Below, piece by piece: positions 47,982-61,358 of a DNA stretch of 64,000 bases. The notes under the pieces are model-generated. The model ran no database searches and was not told the DNA's origin. It was given only the letters and a program-made list of their open reading frames with translations. Each line of letters begins with the position of its first letter. Within the stretch, counting starts at the first letter, position 1. The stretch comes from Holacanthus passer (Eukaryota > Chordata > Actinopteri > Pomacanthidae). The position numbers and the translations under genes are program-made. The stretch spans positions 1,430,001 to 1,494,000 of the forward strand of contig JAFREQ010000069.1 in assembly GCA_025331565.1 (NCBI GenBank), in the 5' to 3' direction.

Positions 47982-48726
47982 CTGGGAGGAGACAAGTCAG
48001 TTATCAGTACACGTACCATAAATCTTTATTTGTAAAAGGAAGACTATTATATATGTATATATCAAAATTGAACTGAAATATTACTCTAACATGTTTCAAT
48101 GATTTTATATGATTTTTTAACATTTTTAACAATTTTACAAAGGAAGTCTATGGGAGGACTTCATCAGGATTGCATGGGTGTGGTTTGATCAGATTTAACT
48201 GACAGACACCAAATACACCAACTGCCATCAGATTTTGATCAAAATGCTGCTAAAATTCTATTAAAATAAAAAAGTTGCTAAATCCTGATTGGTTCCCATA
48301 TGTAGGAGACATCAAATGTTTTTCAACCAAGACCCACACACTTCAAACCACAAAGAGGAACACAAAGGAACAAAAAATGCTGATACCGACGACGTGAAAA
48401 TGAAACACTGTTCTAACTAAAAACGTGTTTATGTCGGACTCCATCACTCACTGTAAGAAGCTGATTGAGATTTTGCTTTTACTAATTCGTTCAAAAATTG
48501 GGATGTAAAAAAAATCAATACAGTTGGATATGTTTTCTTTATGTTTGGTATTTTTAAATTATTAGAATGACTCTAGGATCATTCTATGCTGCATATGTGA
48601 GGCATGCACTTCTTGTTTTTTACTGTGCTCAAAGCTGGTGAGCCACTATCAAAAAAAAACAGCATCATCCTGAGGCTACCCCCACACTTCACATCAATGA
48701 GTGTCTGCATTGCAGTGCTCGCCTAC
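47982..48726 (-). other. hspa12a intron
   Basis: A 745-bp AT-rich intron; I see no repeat or other structure in it. Confidence 0.85.
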
Positions 48727-48854
48727 CTCATAGTGTGAATGCACTCTGGTTCCTTGGTGAAGGCGTAAGCATAACCACTGGATGTGGTGCCAAAGTCGAT
48801 GGCGACAACCACCACGAAGGACGGCCCTGATGGTACCTGGTCTGTGTCATTAGA
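48727..48854 (-). CDS. hspa12a: hspa12a coding exon (phosphate-1 motif)
   Basis: This exon encodes residues 26-67 with FVVVVAIDFGTTSSGYAYAF, the first ATP-phosphate-binding loop of the actin/HSP70 fold, followed by TKEPECIHTM. The N-terminal part (SNDTDQVPSGPS) is the variable linker. The acceptor is ctctgtatag and the donor gtaggc. Confidence 0.97.
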
Positions 48855-49294
48855 CTATACAGAGAAAACACAAACAGTTTGACAGGGTTAGGACATGTGA
48901 TGGCATATGATGAGGTTAGCTGATTGTCTTCAACAGGATAGTTACACACACATAAGCAATTTGAGCTGTTACAAACCCATTCACATTCACAATAGCCATC
49001 AGCAGCTACAGTTCAAACGCAATCACCGGAGAACAATAATGGAAAACCTAGCATCACTACCTAACACATACAAGAACACACACAGGAGCACCGAATAACT
49101 ACAACTAATTTCTGCATACCTGGCACCTGGTGATGACAAGACCATAATTATCTATCTTTATTTACTGTTAGGATAACTTTGTCTTTAAAATAATCAAGTT
49201 TTAAATGTTTTTGTTAAACAGGGAGTTGAGTAATGGCGAGGGATTTTCAGGGAAGTACAGAAATTAGCTTGTATTAATAAAAGAACTGAGTTAC
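48855..49294 (-). other. hspa12a intron
   Basis: A 440-bp AT-rich intron; I see no distinct feature in it. Confidence 0.85.
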
Positions 49295-49371
49295 CTGAGT
49301 GTGTGAAGGAGACAATGGTGTGATTCCAGGGTCCCCCATGCTCTTTGCTGGAGAAGGATTAGCCATCGCAT
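49295..49371 (-). CDS. hspa12a: hspa12a most 5' exon visible
   Basis: The exon starts after tcctctacag and ends before gtaac, with an open frame encoding AMANPSPAKSMGDPGITPLS and PSHTQ. The serine/proline-rich segment with SPAKSMGD.GITPLSPSH matches the region after exon 1 in mammalian HSPA12A. Two bases (AT) belong to a codon begun in an upstream exon that I could not find in the window. An internal ATG in frame (GCGATGG, good context) could serve as start if an alternative non-coding first exon were used. Confidence 0.9.
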
Positions 49372-49792
49372 CTGTAGAGGAAGACAGACAAAGATATTAA
49401 TGTCAAAATCACACACTGCACCTTTAATTTTGTTTGCTCAATCATTTATTTAAATGCTTCCTTACACTGTGCCACATATGGCCTCAATATATTTGTCATA
49501 TTTGTCTGTCATATTATATTTTATGACTGGTCAATTTGTTCACAAAAAAAACAACTGTGCAAATTCCATCCACTGACCAGACCAGACCTGATCATGACAT
49601 GTGAGCGAAAACCAACAGAAAAAAGGTGAAAAGCTTTTGTCAAATATTATGGTATGTTATACACCTTTCTATTTGGAATAATTCCACACTGTTATTTAGG
49701 ATAACTGCCTCAGGTTTCCACCTGTCGTCGTTGTACTGGAATGGTTGTGACTAAAGAGAAATTGTAATTTAGCCAACAACCAAGAGCAGGGC

Positions 49793-49880
49793 TGTAACTA
49801 TGAATCTGTCAATTAGCCTCGTGATTTTTTGATTAATAATTTTGCTTATGAAATGTCAGGAAATGCCTATTACAGCTGGT
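49793..49880 (+). repeat. teleost dispersed repeat fragment
   Basis: GGGCTGTAACTATGAATCTG leading to TTTTTTGATTAATAATTTTG and GAAATGTCAGGAAATG resembles a widespread vertebrate/fish repeat with a run of TGATTAAT-like words. It is degraded and partial. Confidence 0.45.
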
Positions 49881-51329
49881 AGGAGGGTTTTTCTAATGAG
49901 CTTTTTTACGATCAAACAGGAATAGCAGCTGAGGAGGCTCAGAAACTAAACTGAGGAACTACAGTGAGGTTCTGTGTGGGTGGGAAAAATAGATTCATAC
50001 ACCAAAGTAGCTCCTGTGAGGAGAATTTTAATGCTTCGTAACATTTTGACCTTCTCACAAATCTATTTGTTTTAACTCTGATCTAGCACCTCATCCTATT
50101 GTGCAATGGGATGTGTGTGTCTTTATTATCATTTCCTATTGGACAGTAGGTGCTGCCCGAACCAGGAATTGAACACCAAATTACACTGGAGGCTGTGCCA
50201 GGATGCTGACCCTGAACTCTGGAAAGTCTCAGGCTGTAAATGGCAGAGAAGTGAAAAGATGGCTCCTTTCCTGGTGCAGAGCTGCAGACCGACAACATTG
50301 TCTCCATTCAAACAGCAGAAAATGTCTGTTACACCTGTCTGTACAACACAATGACATTTCAATTGAATTGGAGATTCTCTCCATTTGCTTCCATCATTTT
50401 CATTAGTCTGGCTTAATGGCCTTCTCCGAAAGTGTTCTTTGAATGCACACAATAATAATACTCCCTTGACGAATTGTAAGTGTCTGGCAGAATTGTCTCA
50501 CGACGGGACATCATCCTATTTTTCCGCCTCGCTCACCCTTTTCTCTTGTCCACCCCTACAGAGTGGATGAGTGGTCTCAAGACCCAAAATACACCTCACC
50601 AGGCAATTACGGTGCAGTATTACAGACCACCTGTGGCTAGACTCCATCTAGCCAACAAAATCACCTTTACAACCTTGACTTTTTATTCCCAACAATGGCA
50701 ATAAAAATCAAATGACGATTAGAGAAATAAAGTGATTGGTCTTGTAGTGAATAACATCTCAAGTGCAGTATTATTGAGGTTTGGCTCATCTGTTGTGTTA
50801 GCTCAGTTTGCTCAGCTTGTCTATCTACATATAATAAGAAATTTCATTAGAGTTTCTAAACAGGCAGATGGGTACTGTGAATGCCACCCGTTTATCTAAC
50901 TTAACTTAACTTTGATTCTTTCAATCCTACTTTTAATTCAACAAGAGATGGACTAATACCTATCAATATTGCATTCAGGTTTAGGCTGTAGGTCACGTTC
51001 TGTAGGTTACATACATGACAGTCACTTGACATTCTTGAAAAATCACAAAAATGTTACAGCAAGCTAATCCCAACTATGCAACTTGTCAAGATAAAATAGG
51101 ACAGATAGGAATGAAAAACCGGAACAGTGCACCACAAGTGAGTTTAAGACCCCTGACATAAGAGCAGGCTTACATGAAAAGTTAGAGGGTCACAGATATT
51201 AAAATGTTCATATTGAGAGAAACCTTGAACTTGTAGTGTAGAGGGGAAGGGAGAAGTTAAGGTTAGAGGCTACAACCTCTGGGGACCATGAAATCCATCT
51301 GTCAGTCAATCCAATAGTTTAGAATTTCT

Positions 51330-51790
51330 TTCAGTCTAACATCCCATTAGTCGTGTTTAATTTCCTGTTTTATCTTGAAATACTAACATGTCCTGGTGTT
51401 TCAGTTCCTGCCCCATTGTGTCTCCTGCCCCACTGATCATGGACACCTGCTCTCAGCTCCTCCTGGTTTTGCTATCTGCCAACAACATTTATATACATTG
51501 CCCTGATTTTCCTGTTCCCCTGCCAGATTGTCTTTGTCTATCCTTCTGTGTTCACCCCTTTCCAGCATTTTCCTATTGTCAGTGTATTCTCTATGGTTTT
51601 TGACTTACCCTTGTTATTTGGTTTTTGCATTTTTGCCTGCTCCCTGCTTGGATTTAATTGACTTGTCTCCTGTGTACAACTGCCCGGTTTACCAGGAAAG
51701 ACTTTGCCTTTTTGAACTTCACCTGTCCTGAGCATATCTGTCTCTGAGCCTCTGTGCTGTCCAGACAGGACAAACCCGGTGGACCAATTG
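51330..51790 (+). repeat. T-rich dispersed repeat
   Basis: Pyrimidine-rich sequence with TTTCCTGTTTTATCTTG, TCAGTTCCTGCCCC, GGTTTTTGCATTTTTGCCTG and TGCTTGGATTTAATTG resembles the repeat at 34650-35110 in word content and strand. The relation is judged by eye. Confidence 0.45.
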
Positions 51791-54700
51791 ACCAACTGAC
51801 TGATTGCCATCCGTAAATGACACTAAAACATATCCTTACTTATCTTTGCATTTTTCTACTGCAAGATCTTATTACTTATCAACCAAATAATAATGATAAA
51901 AAATAAATAAAAATACATAAATAATAAAAACAAATCTATGTCTCACAAGCTGAATGTTGCAGCCTAATACACCAGAAAACCATTTTTATTTCTGGGTTAC
52001 TTTTACATGTAATTTTGTTTACATTTCCAACATAAAACACTACATTCATCATAACGTCCAATCATATAAGCAGGAGCTTACAATGACTAACTTGTGTTTT
52101 AGCACAAAATGGAGATGAAGAGAGATGCTTGTGAGATACTGATAGGAATAATAATAGGAATATTAATGAAAAAGTTTATATGAAAGACAGAAATCTCACT
52201 TTGTGATGTGTGATAACAAACATTAACATAACATCTGAGACTGTGTATTGCTCATGATCTTACGGGTAATGAACCTTACTACGGGCTACAGTATCCTGTG
52301 TTCCAAGATATCATGTAACCACAAGTCAAGCTCAGGACCTTGATTGAATATATCTCTCTCTGTGCCTGTGTTTCTTCTCTGTCTCGCTACTATTATGGAA
52401 AGACAAATATTTTTTGATAATGGTTTTTAATAATGGTTATACAAATTAGTTAACTTGTGTTTCTCAGGAAGAAATTATAATTCAAGTAAAATTAACTGGG
52501 TTTCCTGTTATAATCCTAGCACTTAACAAAGATACTTTTACTTTTAACTGCATTAACAGCATATTTGGCTGTAGAACACCCCCGTTCCAAACAGTGGAGA
52601 AGAATGAGATAAATTAAACAGGAAATGTCGTATTCCTTTGAAAAGCACACTGAACTCGTGTTGACATTGCAGCACTGACTATGCAGCTGAAAAGGATGTG
52701 AAGACTCTTATGTTCTCTCCTCTCAGGGGGAGCAGTGTCTTCCTGTTGGCCTCACATTCCATCTATTCCCCTAATGACTGCAGGTCTCAGCCACAAGAGC
52801 ATGTTAGTAAAATCATCAGGTACTTTTTCTAAAATCAATTAGTCTGAGTACTGCTAAAAAGCATGTTTAAAGTTGAAGTTTAAAAGGCTTATACCAATAA
52901 ATGGGAGAAGTCTCATTTTTCTGATGACACTGAGCTGCTGGACTGAGGTCATTTTCATCAAGGGTCTGTCTGATAAAAAGAGCAGCTAATCCAATATATG
53001 CTTTTAACCTGTACACAGGGGAGAGAGTCACCAGCAACTCTTTAGCCACCATGACCCAAACAGCTGCTGTCAGCACCAGAATGAAAAGCAGTCTGGTAAA
53101 AAGCATTGTACACTTAGTAGAAGGCTAGAACAATCCTATATTTCCAAAGACAATACAACCAACTATACACCTCTAAACATCTATTTTGAGAGCATAGTTA
53201 CTGTATGTTTCCATGACATGATCAGTGTGAGTTTCCATTTACTACATTTGTGCATATGATTGTACGAGCTTTGCTAGTTTACAACTGCAGGAAGAGCCTG
53301 TTGCCTTCAGGTCTTTATCTTACTGAGGATGTTGGTTCTCTTACCATTTCTTCCTGCAATATCTGTAAGGATCCACAGACCAAATGTGTGAACCAATTCT
53401 TATATGGAAATAGCACTGATAATGAAGCTAAGCTAATCGCAATGAATTTCCATTTCATTTCCATTGTCGTATTTCCATTACTGCTTCAAGCCTCTTGCTG
53501 GATTGCCGGTGGAAAGGTTTCAGTATCGCAATCTGTCATGTGTTTTAAGTTCCTGGTTTTCTTATCTATAGATACTTATGTTGTTCATTCTTCAGTACAG
53601 CTACACAGAGCAGCTGCCCCACAAGAAACTGCTACAACAGCTACAGAGTCTCATGTTTTAGCTCTAAGACTCCCATTTTAATGCTGGGTTTATCGTTTCC
53701 ACACAATCAGAGAAATTAAAAGTGCACGTCCTGGTCAAAGGTCAGTTACCACTGATGAACACTCAGTCACACTGGATGGCAGTAGATGAGGTTGTACCAG
53801 TTTGGCTGAGTGTGTAAGAGCAGACAACAGAAACGAGATGCATTGCTCTGAGTTGTGCTCCCTGTTTCCATCAGTTTTGTAGATACATAATTTGAGACAA
53901 AACTCAGTTCAGATGTTATACTGCAATTCTGTGTACACTGATGAAGCTAAAATTAAAAAGTCACTTGACTGACAAAATTTGATTTGACTTGACAGCTGAT
54001 GAATGATGAAGGGGCGGACCTTATGTAGTTCTATATTGTCAATCCACAGTATTTTTAAATCTCAAATGACCAAAGCTGAAATTATACAACTGTCTCGATT
54101 TACCCGATGACATGAACATTCACATGTGGTAAACATGGAATCTGTCCCATCTGTGCCATCCATCCAAATGATGTGAACAATGCAGTGAGCTGAAAACAGT
54201 AAGAGTTTTTAAAATGATGCTTTGTCTCTGGTTAAGTGGATGGTTTGGTTTGAGGAAGGGGGCCTCAGGGACCACAGTGATGCAGGACATCACAGTTATC
54301 CCTGGCCATGAGGCCGAAGCGCAAACACAGCTGATCATGACTTCATACAACAAAGGCAGGTTAAACCAGGCCTATGGTGCTTTTGTCAGCTGTTACGCTG
54401 ATAGAGAGGGGGCAACATGCGGTACCTGTCTGGACTTGAATTGGGGAAGCTGCAGTTCCATACACCCTCAAAACCAAAATGTCTTTTTGCTTGTTCTTTT
54501 TTCTGCTGTTAGAGCAGAATATCTCAAACATTTCTAGTGTTTCCACTCAGGTTTTTTTTAATGGTGGATGGGAAAATATCTATGTATATAATATGCTAGG
54601 ATGTTTGTTGTCTTTCTGTTGGCAATCCCTGAATGTTGTTGAAGATTAGGTGAAATTTAAATGCAAAACACACAAAATAATTGCACTGTTCTTTAAAATG

Positions 54701-55664
54701 CTCATCTTTGCTTGTTCATCAGGTGACAGTTATTCCTTGACTGAACAAGCTTGGCAGGCACAAGGGGCTTCCAGCCAATCATGCTAGCAATCTAACATGA
54801 ACACGAATCTACAACTCCATCAATTTGGATTTGTTTTGTCTGCATATGTAATTCGTGTTCGTGGATGAGTTGTCCAATGTATTCAATGGCCTCTCTGACA
54901 TCTTGCCTGTTAATCATGCAAATACAAACTCTGCTCAAAAATACATTCTAGAAGACCTCAATTTTGTCCCTAGGCCCGACAGCTACAAAGTGCGGATTCT
55001 ATACTTTAATTTGCAAACTGTATCTAGTTCAAATATTTAAAATGTAATATGATAATAAACTTGTTAATAAAGACACAGATAATCTTGGGAGATCTTGTTA
55101 GACAATAGCAGCCTGTTTCAGAAGACAGTGGTGTCTAAGACTGTGATGAAACACAGAGAGACACGAAGAAAGGCACCAACTGTTACCTACAATAGCAGGA
55201 GAGAAGCCTCATTAAATTCACTGCAGTAAACTGAGAGGCACAACAAAAGAAATTGACTATCAAAGAGCCACATTCATACAGGCGACAGCAAAATGAGTTT
55301 GGGGACAGAATGTGCTGCTTCTTCTTCCCATCTGAGGTCCCATTCATTCATGCCATGCAGAGAGACTCATCCACCCCCCACACTCCTCTTTCCCTAGTTG
55401 ACTGCATCCACTTGGCCACCAGCCCAGACACACAATACAGAGAAACAGCCTGACAACAGCTGCAGCCACAACACAACACACACATGTAATCCACACACAC
55501 ACTGTGTCACATCTAAAGCACACACAGATCTGGACAAACAGACTATAATATACAATGATATAGGTTTTCAAGGATGAATGCCAACATATTTTGGAAGAGG
55601 CAGGATGAGGCAGGTTTTATAATTTACTATGTAAGAATGTTAAAATAGTGTTAAATGGTGTTTA

Positions 55665-55817
55665 TCACGTCAGAGGTTGATGACATTGAGTGAGTAAGTT
55701 CAGCCAGGCTATTTCTCATCTTTCCTCCTGCGCATGCTCACGCACATTTCCCGCTGTCAGTGTTTGGGGCTGTCATTGGAAATCAGCTGTCTCATCAGCT
55801 GATCTCTTCCATCCAAT
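55665..55817 (+). promoter_or_regulatory. cluster of promoter-like motifs
   Basis: Within 155 bases lie TCACGTCA (CRE-like, 55665-55672), TGCGCATGCTCA (NRF1-like, 55729-55740) and CCAAT (55813-55817), followed by a locally GC-richer segment and a possible first exon. Each motif alone can occur by chance; the grouping upstream of an open frame with splice donors is what makes it a candidate. Confidence 0.3.
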
Positions 55818-55888
55818 AGCATGGTCTTACACCCTCATCATCTTTCTGCTCTCCTTTTAAAATTCGATCTTCTCTGCCCCTAGCTCTT

Positions 55889-56267
55889 TCATGCCGCTGA
55901 TTCACACGCCCCTCCACCTCCCCATCACTGCCTCACCTTCACAGAATAATCAATCACTTCATCACCCATCTGGCTTTCACAGTTTTCAGTCGCCACCACC
56001 ATCAGTGTCAGGACTCCGGGGGGGTTTATCCAGCGACGGCTCGGACAGTAATTCTTCAATCAAGACGTCTCCAAGAGACGAGTCCAAAACGCCAAAGACT
56101 CTCTGTCAAGTTTCAATATCATGTCTCACTTGTTGTAATGAATTATCTTTCTTCATTTACTTGTCTTTCCTGGTTGAAATATATATTAGTCTGACTGTAG
56201 GGGTAAGTGGGAACAAAGTGCAATGCCATACTCCATAATTGTCAGCGGACCTCCACAACCAAGGCCT
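55889..56267 (+). other. unassigned + strand exon candidate
   Basis: A Ser/Pro-rich open frame begins at ATG 55891 (MPLIHTPLHLPITASPSQNN) and continues through SGLRGGLSSDGSDSNSSIKT and SPRDESKTPKTL. It then turns hydrophobic and stops at 56238. Its first 75 codons look protein-like, with local CpG dinucleotides (GGACTCCGGGG, AGCGACGGCTCGG). A possible acceptor (ctgcccctag) precedes it, and two donor matches follow: GTAAGTGG from 56203 and GTAAGTATG from 56268. The family is unknown to me. It may be an exon of a + strand gene, a processed fragment or a non-coding transcript. Confidence 0.3.
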
Positions 56268-56481
56268 GTAAGTATGAAAGCTAAATGCATATCTATTTAT
56301 AAAATAATAATAATTAACAGTTTTAGAAAACAGTTTTCATACACAATGCTCTATGATCCTAACTGTCAGATGCACATTAATCATTGCTGACATGTGAAGA
56401 TTGTGTGAGTATTGTTATTCTCTATTGATGACTAATGATTGAGATCTATGTAGCGAGTAAACTTGTAGACATTTCAAGTTC

Positions 56482-56525
56482 ATTAAAGCAATAGTTTTAC
56501 ATTTTGGGAAATCCACTTTTCTGTT
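56482..56525 (+). repeat. terminus of a non-autonomous DNA transposon
   Basis: TTAAAGCAATAGTTTTACAT followed by TTTGGGAAATCCACTTTT is the mirror end of the repeat whose other end (CTATTCCTTTAAA) appears at 32.34 and 63.88 kb. Only this end is recognisable here. Confidence 0.45.
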
Positions 56526-59500
56526 GGTGGATTAAAGAAGAAGTCTTGGCCTGGGTGTCCATTATTATTGTGCATTTTAAAGTATTGGCTGTCCCCGTCA
56601 ATACTGAAGCAGTAGTAAAATATTGGTCACTGTTGTGTTTGTTGCAGTCACGCTTGTTGTGATGTACTGACACATCTGTTTGGCAAAATCAAAATTGGTA
56701 AGATATATTTTTCTACGATGAGTTCACCTATTCAGAACTGTTCAGACAGTTCTCTTTGCCGACAAGCAGTTCAAACCAGTTAATCTCACATATGCACTGA
56801 TTCAAACTAATTGCACTAAAAATGCACTAATACAACCAAAATACTTCAACCAGTCTCTAAACAGTAACACATTGTCACTCATTACACAATGACCTAAAAC
56901 TCATTAAGAACAGTCAGTAATACAATATGTAGTGTCTTTAAAGTTTATTGATTGATTGATTATTGAGCATAAACCATGACAGCAAAAAGAGTGATGCCTC
57001 TTTAATGAATGGACTCTGCTACCTTACAGTAAAGGTCACAGAAATGAATCACACACAGAGTAATTCCAAGTGCGGGAAATGAAACTTCAGTAATGCTATA
57101 CAAAACTCATACTCATATTCACTACATATAATTCTACAGCAGGGCTACAGATATATGTGAGTCCATTTCACACATGCACTACAACTCTGAACTTATCTAG
57201 ACATTACACGGAAGAGCTGTATGTGAGGATGCAAATGTCTGAATCAGTTGGACCAGACATTAAACAGATTTTACTCTGCCTGCTCCCTAGAATAAAGTCC
57301 TTGTAATGTCTGACTGAGCCCACGTGTGAATAGAGCAGGTCATTGTCCAGAGAATTCACAGCAAGCAAGTGGGTGTGTTGATGACGTTTCTACCACGTGA
57401 CTGATGCAAAACCAGATGAATACAAAAATCTGAGGATGGTTGGTAGGGGCCGACACCATCTTAGGTGTGCTATAAACAAAACACTGTGATTTCTGCAGCA
57501 CACGTTGTGCATCATGTTCTGTCTCCTGCATGCTCTACCCAGGTGCCACCCCTCGCCTAAACCAAACATGACTATTCCAGTAGGGGAGAACACGTTTGGT
57601 ACGGACAATGTCCTGTTGTGTGCTACATGTGTGAAAGAGCAACTCTGGACAATGTCCAGATCTGATTCTCCGGACATAGGCTAGATAAGATAGAACTTTA
57701 TTCTTTGCCAGATTGTTCCAGAAATTACAGTAGCAAAATAGAATATAACAATAGAGCATCCTAAAACTAAGCTAACTTGCAAATGCGGATAAACATAGTT
57801 TAGCTTATGATGGTAAAGTAATATTGCACATGGACATGGTCATGAGAAGTAATGAGAGGTAATGTAAGTAGTAGTGAACCCTGTCTTCTGTATTTGACCT
57901 AAAGTTCTCATCCACATCACACCTTATTTCCGCAAAGAATTCCTCTGTGGGGTTGAGAGACAGTATGATGGAGGAAAAAGTTGCCATCCCATACAGTTAA
58001 CATGTTCTGGATTCTGCCTCACTTACCACCGTTCCTTACCTGGCACAAATCGTTTATAGCAGTCAATGAATATGAGCACTCAGTGTTGCATGCACCAAGT
58101 TAAGCATTTTTATTTATCTAATTTTTTTAGATGTAGATGTAGCAGAATGTGGCAGACCTTCAACTCTGGAGCTGGGTTGGTAACCATCCACACATTAACT
58201 GAGGACTTGCTAATACAATGCAGACCTACTGGACTTTCAAATCCCTCTTTTCCTTATACCAATTACCTTTAAATTTGCTTCACATTCCCACATCAGAGTA
58301 GCCAGACAGAGCTTTACTTTTACTGAAACTGGTGTTTAAAAGACTTTTACATAAAACAATAAACAGAAATGTCTGAGAGAGCAGAGCATTTCAGTCGCAC
58401 TCATAAGGAAATGCTTTAAAACTCTGCTGAACAATGGCTTTCCTTCCTGTCTGCCTATAATGGAAAAATGATAATAGCAAAAGCTCCACTCAAAGAGTCC
58501 CTGATTATTAAAGACAATTCTCTTGATCCAGCCTAGTCAAAAATAGATCAGTATTGTGTTGACATTCATGTCAACATGTCATTATCTGTAGTAATCTGTT
58601 GCAACACTACACATCTGAATTAAGATTTTTGGTATTTTATGTATTGTATTTTGTATGTATTTTATTACATCCACATTTCAGATCTGATTCTGGAGCCATG
58701 CTTTTCTTGGAGTGTGTGCATGTTTAAAAAGCCTATGAATTATGTGACAGTATATTGTAAAGTGTATTCACAGCTTTGCAGTCCAGCTTACATTTTAAGG
58801 ATACATTTCTATCCAAGCTGACTTGCAATTAACTACAGAAGCATTTAATTCTGCTTCATGATCTCTAATAACTCATCAGGAGGCTATTTACTGTATTTTA
58901 CAGTATGTCAACAGATACCAACAACAAATTCTGTTACAGGGCATTGTACTGACTGTTGTGAGTACCGTACTGACTACCGTTTCATCCCATAGTCCAAAGA
59001 CATGTAGGTCAGAGGGACTGGATATCTAAAATGGCTGTGAGTTTTTGTCTGCATGAGTGTTAGCCCTGAGTAACCCAACCAATTTTTCAATACCAATACC
59101 AATATTTGCCCAAAACATATAACATAAGCAGGACATAAGCGGGCCTTTTGCCCAATTTTTAGTACCCCCTGAAAATGGATGGATTCTAATTAGAAGTGGC
59201 AGTATTTAGTCGGAACCATGTCCATTGCCATGCCCAAGTCAACTGCATTCAGGTGCAAAGAGTCAATACCAAGACTCAACACATCTATCTGGAGACTGCT
59301 GATTGATCTGGAACTCTAGCTCCATTTGTGACCTCCGTTCTCTTTAGGTTACTCGTGATTTGGACACATAGCTTTCCCTAATCAAACATCAGGGAAAACT
59401 TTCATCACTTCACTTGTCTTCTTTGCGGGCTAGCTATAGCTCCTTTCACACAGAGATCCCACAATACTGTCGTAAATAAGTCCCTTTATTACGCTGGCTT

Positions 59501-60015
59501 TGGTTTTTTAACCTGAACCAAACAGCATGGCCATAATGCTGCCCCAGTGTGTGATTTTAGAAGCAAAAAAGAGGCGCGACGCCGTTTCAGACAGAGGGTG
59601 GTCACGCTCCTAAGTGCCACAATATGTCAATTCTCATGCATGTCTGACTGTTCACATCAGAAATGCATTTCTCCACATTGGTCAACAGGTGATTCTGCTC
59701 CTCTGCTCTTTTCTAATCACACATAGAGCTGCTAACCTCATAAATTTATAACGGATAGCTCTTTATGTGTTCCTGGATAGTCAGAGCTTCACTTCTACAA
59801 CGAGGACATCAAAATGACCATTGCCTTATGTGATGATTGGAGGGGCTGTGTGTGTCTGTGTGTGTCTGCACATCTCTCACTCTCTGTTTACACACAACTG
59901 ATAAATATGTGGAATAAATACATATTTTAAGAAACCCCACCACAAAGAGCAGTGACACTGCTAAGCTGCCAGCAGCAACAATGCCCCCCCCCCAAAAAAA
60001 ATTCCTGTTCATACA

Positions 60016-60597
60016 TTGTATACAGAACAGCGAGGACAACCCATCACTCAGATAATTGATTTCAAAATCTTGCTGCTCATCTACAAATCGCTCTGTGGCT
60101 CTGGGCCCAAATACATCCCTGATATGCTTCTGCCATATGAACCTCCTAGAACCACTGGAACATCAGGGACAGGCCTACTGGTTGTCCCAAGAGTTACAAC
60201 AAAACAGGGTGAAGCTGCATTTTGTTATCATGCAACAAAGACCTGGAATAACCTCCCAGATGATATTAGAAAAGCCTCAACTTTGAACACTATAAAGTCA
60301 AAGGTAAAAACTTTTCTATTTTACATGCCTACTTACGCCCAAAACGTATCTTCTTCTAAGCTTTGTAGCTTAGCATTTAAATAACCTTTATTTTACATCA
60401 GCATCTACAGTAATTGCTGTGTCTGTTTATCTTTTAATTTTCACTTTTTTAACTGCACTAGCTTGCTTTTGAATTATTATATATTATATTATAGATATTA
60501 TTATTATATGTATTTTTATTGCCTTCTAAAGCACACTGCATTGCCCTACTGTATGAAATGTGCTATATGAATAAAGTTGACTTGCCTTGCCTTGAAC
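60016..60597 (+). pseudogene. 5'-truncated L2-type LINE (RT C-terminus and 3' tail)
   Basis: An open frame (60016-60384) encodes the C-terminal region of an L2/CR1-group reverse transcriptase: DFKILLLIYKSLCGSGPKYI, DMLLPYEPPRTT, GTGLLVVPRVTTKQGEAAFC, TWNNLPDDIRKAS and SKVKTFLF. The element runs on to its 3' end with TGTGCTATATGAATAAAGTT and CCTTG repeats near 60595, the usual L2 terminus. The true start lies near 60025, just after a C/A homopolymer run, so upstream codons are not part of the element. Confidence 0.85.
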
Positions 60598-61338
60598 AGG
60601 CTGTGTGAAATGGGCTTCTGGCTGTTTGGGGCAAGACAGCAGACATCTATTAGATCACAGCGATAACAGCGTTAAAAAAACAAACAAAGAAAAAAAACAG
60701 TAGGGTTGAAACATTGCCATTTTTCTGTCTAATAAAACTTTTTGGGAGCAATAATACACTTCCCAAAGTTACATATGCAATACTGGGGGTCAAAAATTGA
60801 GCTTTAGGAACTCAAGGCTTTCCACATTCAACAAATCAATGCATAAAATGTTTATTAAAAATAACATTAAGTTTACACAATTGTTTACAGTCCTGGAGGG
60901 AGACCGCAACAAATCTTTGTCTTACTGAGAAAACACCAAGTTACAATCTTGTGTACTGGACTAATGTGGTCATCAAGTTCAAAGTAGATGCATATATATT
61001 AGTTGTGTGTGGAGTTTCACAGCAACAGCAAATGGAATGCACTACTTTGGGGTTTTTTGACAAACACTATGTTGATTTACATACCTGACATGCCACAGCA
61101 GCATGTGAAAACAATTTTTATCTTGCTGGAGACTCAGTAATAATTGCTTTTGAACTCTTGGTGCTTATGGTGTCCATTTAAGATCAAAACTTGTATTGTT
61201 TGTAGAAAGAACGTACTCAAAAGGTTAAACACATCAACAGATGGAAGGAGTTATCCACAATATCCTCAGAGAGAAAATTTAGAAATGTGTCACAGTACAG
61301 ACATCCTTACAATGTTTTCCTTTTCCAAATGAGTGCTG

Positions 61339-61358
61339 TTTCCTCCCTCCCTCCCTCT
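61339..61358. repeat. short CCCT-rich run
   Basis: A run of TCCC units (TTTCCTCCCTCCCTCCCTC-type), a small pyrimidine microsatellite. Confidence 0.7.

Larger units (their letters stand above)
17439..49371 (-). other. hspa12a: hspa12a gene, 11 coding exons visible
   Basis: Heat shock protein family A member 12A is a distant, cytosolic HSP70-like ATPase with an atypical nucleotide-binding domain and no classical substrate-binding domain. Eleven exons joined across matching phases give about 656 residues plus a split first codon; the human protein is about 675. In my numbering from the first full codon in the window, the phosphate-1 motif IDFGTTSSG is at 44-52, the phosphate-2 motif VVVDCGGGTVD at 295-305 and the adenosine motif FLVGGFAESP at 462-471. 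No frameshift or in-frame stop is present, so it looks functional. A pancreatic lipase next door supports 12A rather than 12B. The first exon, carrying the usual start and about 14 residues, is not found before 64000. Confidence 0.95.

Noticed and set aside
53250..53681. 143-codon + strand open frame
   Set aside because: No recognisable domain; it contains AAGCTAAGCTAATCG-type words common in fish repeats, and codon use is not gene-like.
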